In this document: positions 56,430-58,000 of the stretch, in pieces
Layout: every line of letters starts with the position of its first letter
Position numbering within the stretch: the stretch's first letter is position 1
Assembly (NCBI GenBank): GCA_029204225.1
Contig: CM055094.1
Location: 15,194,928-15,252,927, forward strand
Length of the DNA stretch: 58,000 nt
Reading direction: 5' to 3'
From: Diphasiastrum complanatum
Taxonomy: Eukaryota > Streptophyta > Lycopodiopsida > Lycopodiales > Lycopodiaceae
The notes under the pieces: generated by a model
The model's input: only the letters and a program-made list of their open reading frames with translations
Database searches by the model: none
Told to the model about the DNA's origin: nothing
Position numbers and translations under genes: made by a program

Positions 56430-57957
56430 CTAGCCTCTAGCTGCCCGTCTCGGACGCTGTCGTCGTGGAGGCACTGGCATGTCCTCAGGCTCAATGTCAT
56501 CCTCCCCATCATCAGAGTCACCCTCATCCGATCCCTCACCCTCAGTGGCGGATTCCTCATCTGAGTCAGAGCTAGAGGGACTCTCAGAGGTGTCTGAGAC
56601 TGCTGCATGGCTCGGGCCCCCTCTTGCGCTCCTGGTCCTGCGTGCTGCAGCTCGAGTGGTAGGCCTTGCGCAATGCACACAAGGAAATTGGAATCAGGAC
56701 TTAGGCTCAACTCTCGAGTCTCGACATGTCATATTACTTTTAAGTTTTAACTTACAATTTACAAATTACAAATTAGTAATTACAATTTACAATCTAGTAT
56801 TTCTACAAAATTTCAAAGTACTAAAAGCCTACTAATGTAACGCAGTGAATCGGGGAATTGGGCATCGAAATCAAACTGCAGCTGCTAAGGCCTCCCGATG
56901 GAGTAGAGCATAGACATCCTCCTCCTCTTGTGATCTTGGTGGCAAGTCCGGAACCTTTGCCACATCGATCTCATAGGGATTAACCTACAAAAATTGAAAT
57001 TAAACCAAGATTTTGATTCTCAATAGTAAGTATTGGTAAACGATTTAAAAAAAATAGCAAATTTGAAATGTAAATGTTGAAAGTTGAAACTTGAAGCCTG
57101 AAGGTTCTAACTTCTTAGTGTAGAGTCTAGACTTTACTACCTAGCCAAATCATGATTCATGGTACATACTAGACTCTATAGAATTCAGGTTAATGATTTA
57201 ATCATGAATCATGATTCATTACCTGTATGGGCTCCCCAGTCTCTCTCAGCTTCTACACAAGCCGTAGGTTGGCATGCACATACACCAACCTCTCCAACTG
57301 CGCAGTAGAAAGTCTGTTCCTCCTCTTTGTATGAATTAGAGAGAACACACTCCAATTTCTCTCACATGCAATTGCTGCGCAATCTTGTGAGAGGACGCGG
57401 ATGGCAAGTTTCTGCAACTTGGGAACATCATTCCCATACTTCATCCACCATGAAACAGGGCGCAATTGCCCTTCCCTCAGCATGGCAGCTGCACGACCGA
57501 AATCGAGGCGCTCGGTCCTGAACATTCAACATTCATCACCATTCAAATTTCAAAATATATTAGTAAATACTAAATGCTTACAAATTACTACTATTAAGTT
57601 TTAACTAGCAGCTAGCTTAAGCCTTAGACTTCAAAGTTCATACATATTACATATACATACTACATAGATGAATACATATATGATATTACATACCTGGGTC
57701 CTGAATACATATTACAATTTACTAATTACATAGTACATAGTACATACTTGAATAAATTCAAGTCATCCATGAGTGCATCCTGATCCTTGGGATCAGGATA
57801 GATAGAGGCGACATAGGAATGCCATCCTTGCCTGAGCTCTCGATCATGGAATTGATCCTCCGTCCTCCATAGTGGATGAAGCAAGCAAGCCACAACATGC
57901 AGCGGTTGATGGAACCACTGCCATCTGCCTAGAAATAGGCCCCTTACTTCTTCCAGC
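56430..57957 (-). pseudogene. hAT transposase, C-terminal exons
   Basis: hAT transposases cut and paste DNA with an RNase H-like core and dimerise through a C-terminal domain. Exons: 57957-57748 (FLGRWQWFHQPLHVVACLLH, the RW...LH core block), 57517-57223 (FGRAAAMLREGQLRPVSWW, then CERNWSVFSLIHTKRRNRL and LERLVYVHANLRL, the dimerisation domain), about 56994-56875 (VNPYEIDVAKVPDLPPRSQE) and about 56678-56430 (an Arg-rich then acidic Ser/Asp/Glu tail ending PPRRQRPRRAARG). Donors GTATGT and GTAATG and acceptors TTTGCAG, TTCAG and TTGTAG keep phase across the first three exons; the join to the last is uncertain. One TAG, probably from CAG, interrupts the second exon after NLRLV. The N-terminal zinc finger and catalytic core lie beyond the window. 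Confidence 0.8.
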
Positions 57958-58000
57958 CTGCAAACAATCAGGAGTCAGGACTCAGGAGTGAAGTTTGAGG

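Larger units (their letters stand above)
55490..58000 (-). mobile_element. hAT DNA transposon, 3' part
   Basis: LINE homology stops at 55489 and a new sequence starts CAATGTTTTGAGGGC, followed by palindromic subterminal repeats (CGTTTCGAAACG). The transposase gene to the right runs on the minus strand and leaves the window. The expected 8-bp target duplication would be GTGAAGAA (55482-55489); the right end is not in view, so this cannot be tested here. Confidence 0.6.

Noticed and set aside
56372-56710. Minus-strand 112-codon frame in the hAT tail
   Set aside because: The overlapping frame 56678-56430, with an Arg-rich then acidic tail, fits the transposase end better.
1-58000. tRNA, rRNA or other RNA genes
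   Set aside because: No cloverleaf-compatible A/B box pairs or rRNA blocks were recognised by eye; the TGGTATCAGAG sites are retroelement primer sites, not tRNA genes.

Overview
This is a stretch of nuclear DNA from a land plant, AT-rich and built mostly of broken, nested retroelements. The plant call rests on three things: Copia LTR elements primed by initiator-methionine tRNA (TGGTATCAGAGC sites), a split gene for a plant-type membrane RING protein with spliceosomal introns, and hAT and LINE remnants. The LINE types and long introns would fit a large-genome seed-free vascular plant, but the species cannot be fixed from the sequence.

Layout. 1-1125: minus-strand copy of an L1-like LINE that carries only ORF1 and the 3' tail, with a (CT)n end. 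1126-8760: minus-strand Gypsy remnant (retropepsin at 7.9-8.7 kb, LTR edge at 7506) split by a Copia element, 1947-7240, with two LTRs and a 5-bp target duplication. This Copia keeps gag and protease, but integrase and most of RT/RNase H are replaced by a long open frame I cannot assign. 9.1-18.8 kb: mosaic of two Copia families (A and B). Two inverted copies of family A gag-to-integrase flank a family B pol and 3' LTR. 18.8-25.9 kb: two Gypsy copies, one with RT-RNase H-integrase and one with a gag-like coiled-coil ORF fused to integrase. 25.9-40.9 kb: fragments of at least five more Copia/Gypsy families, several in head-to-head joins.

43.0-49.25 kb, minus strand: the 3' half of a host gene, read through six exons with matching phases. 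It ends in a C3HC4 RING finger and resembles the plant Tmemb_185A/RING family. Its 4.6-kb intron holds a decayed histone-H3-fold sequence with CENH3-like features, on the opposite strand. A solo-like Copia LTR (49970-50546) and a LINE/Copia chimera lie upstream.

53.1-55.49 kb: two minus-strand LINE 3' ends, one fusing the ORF2 C-terminus to the ORF1 C-terminal domain. 55.49-58.0 kb: a hAT element apparently inserted into the second LINE, with a split transposase gene running off the right edge. Apart from the RING gene, nearly everything is inactive. The most unusual items are the gag-pro Copia with an unassigned module, the ORF1-only LINE and ORF2-ORF1 chimera sharing a 3' hairpin, and the CENH3-like sequence.
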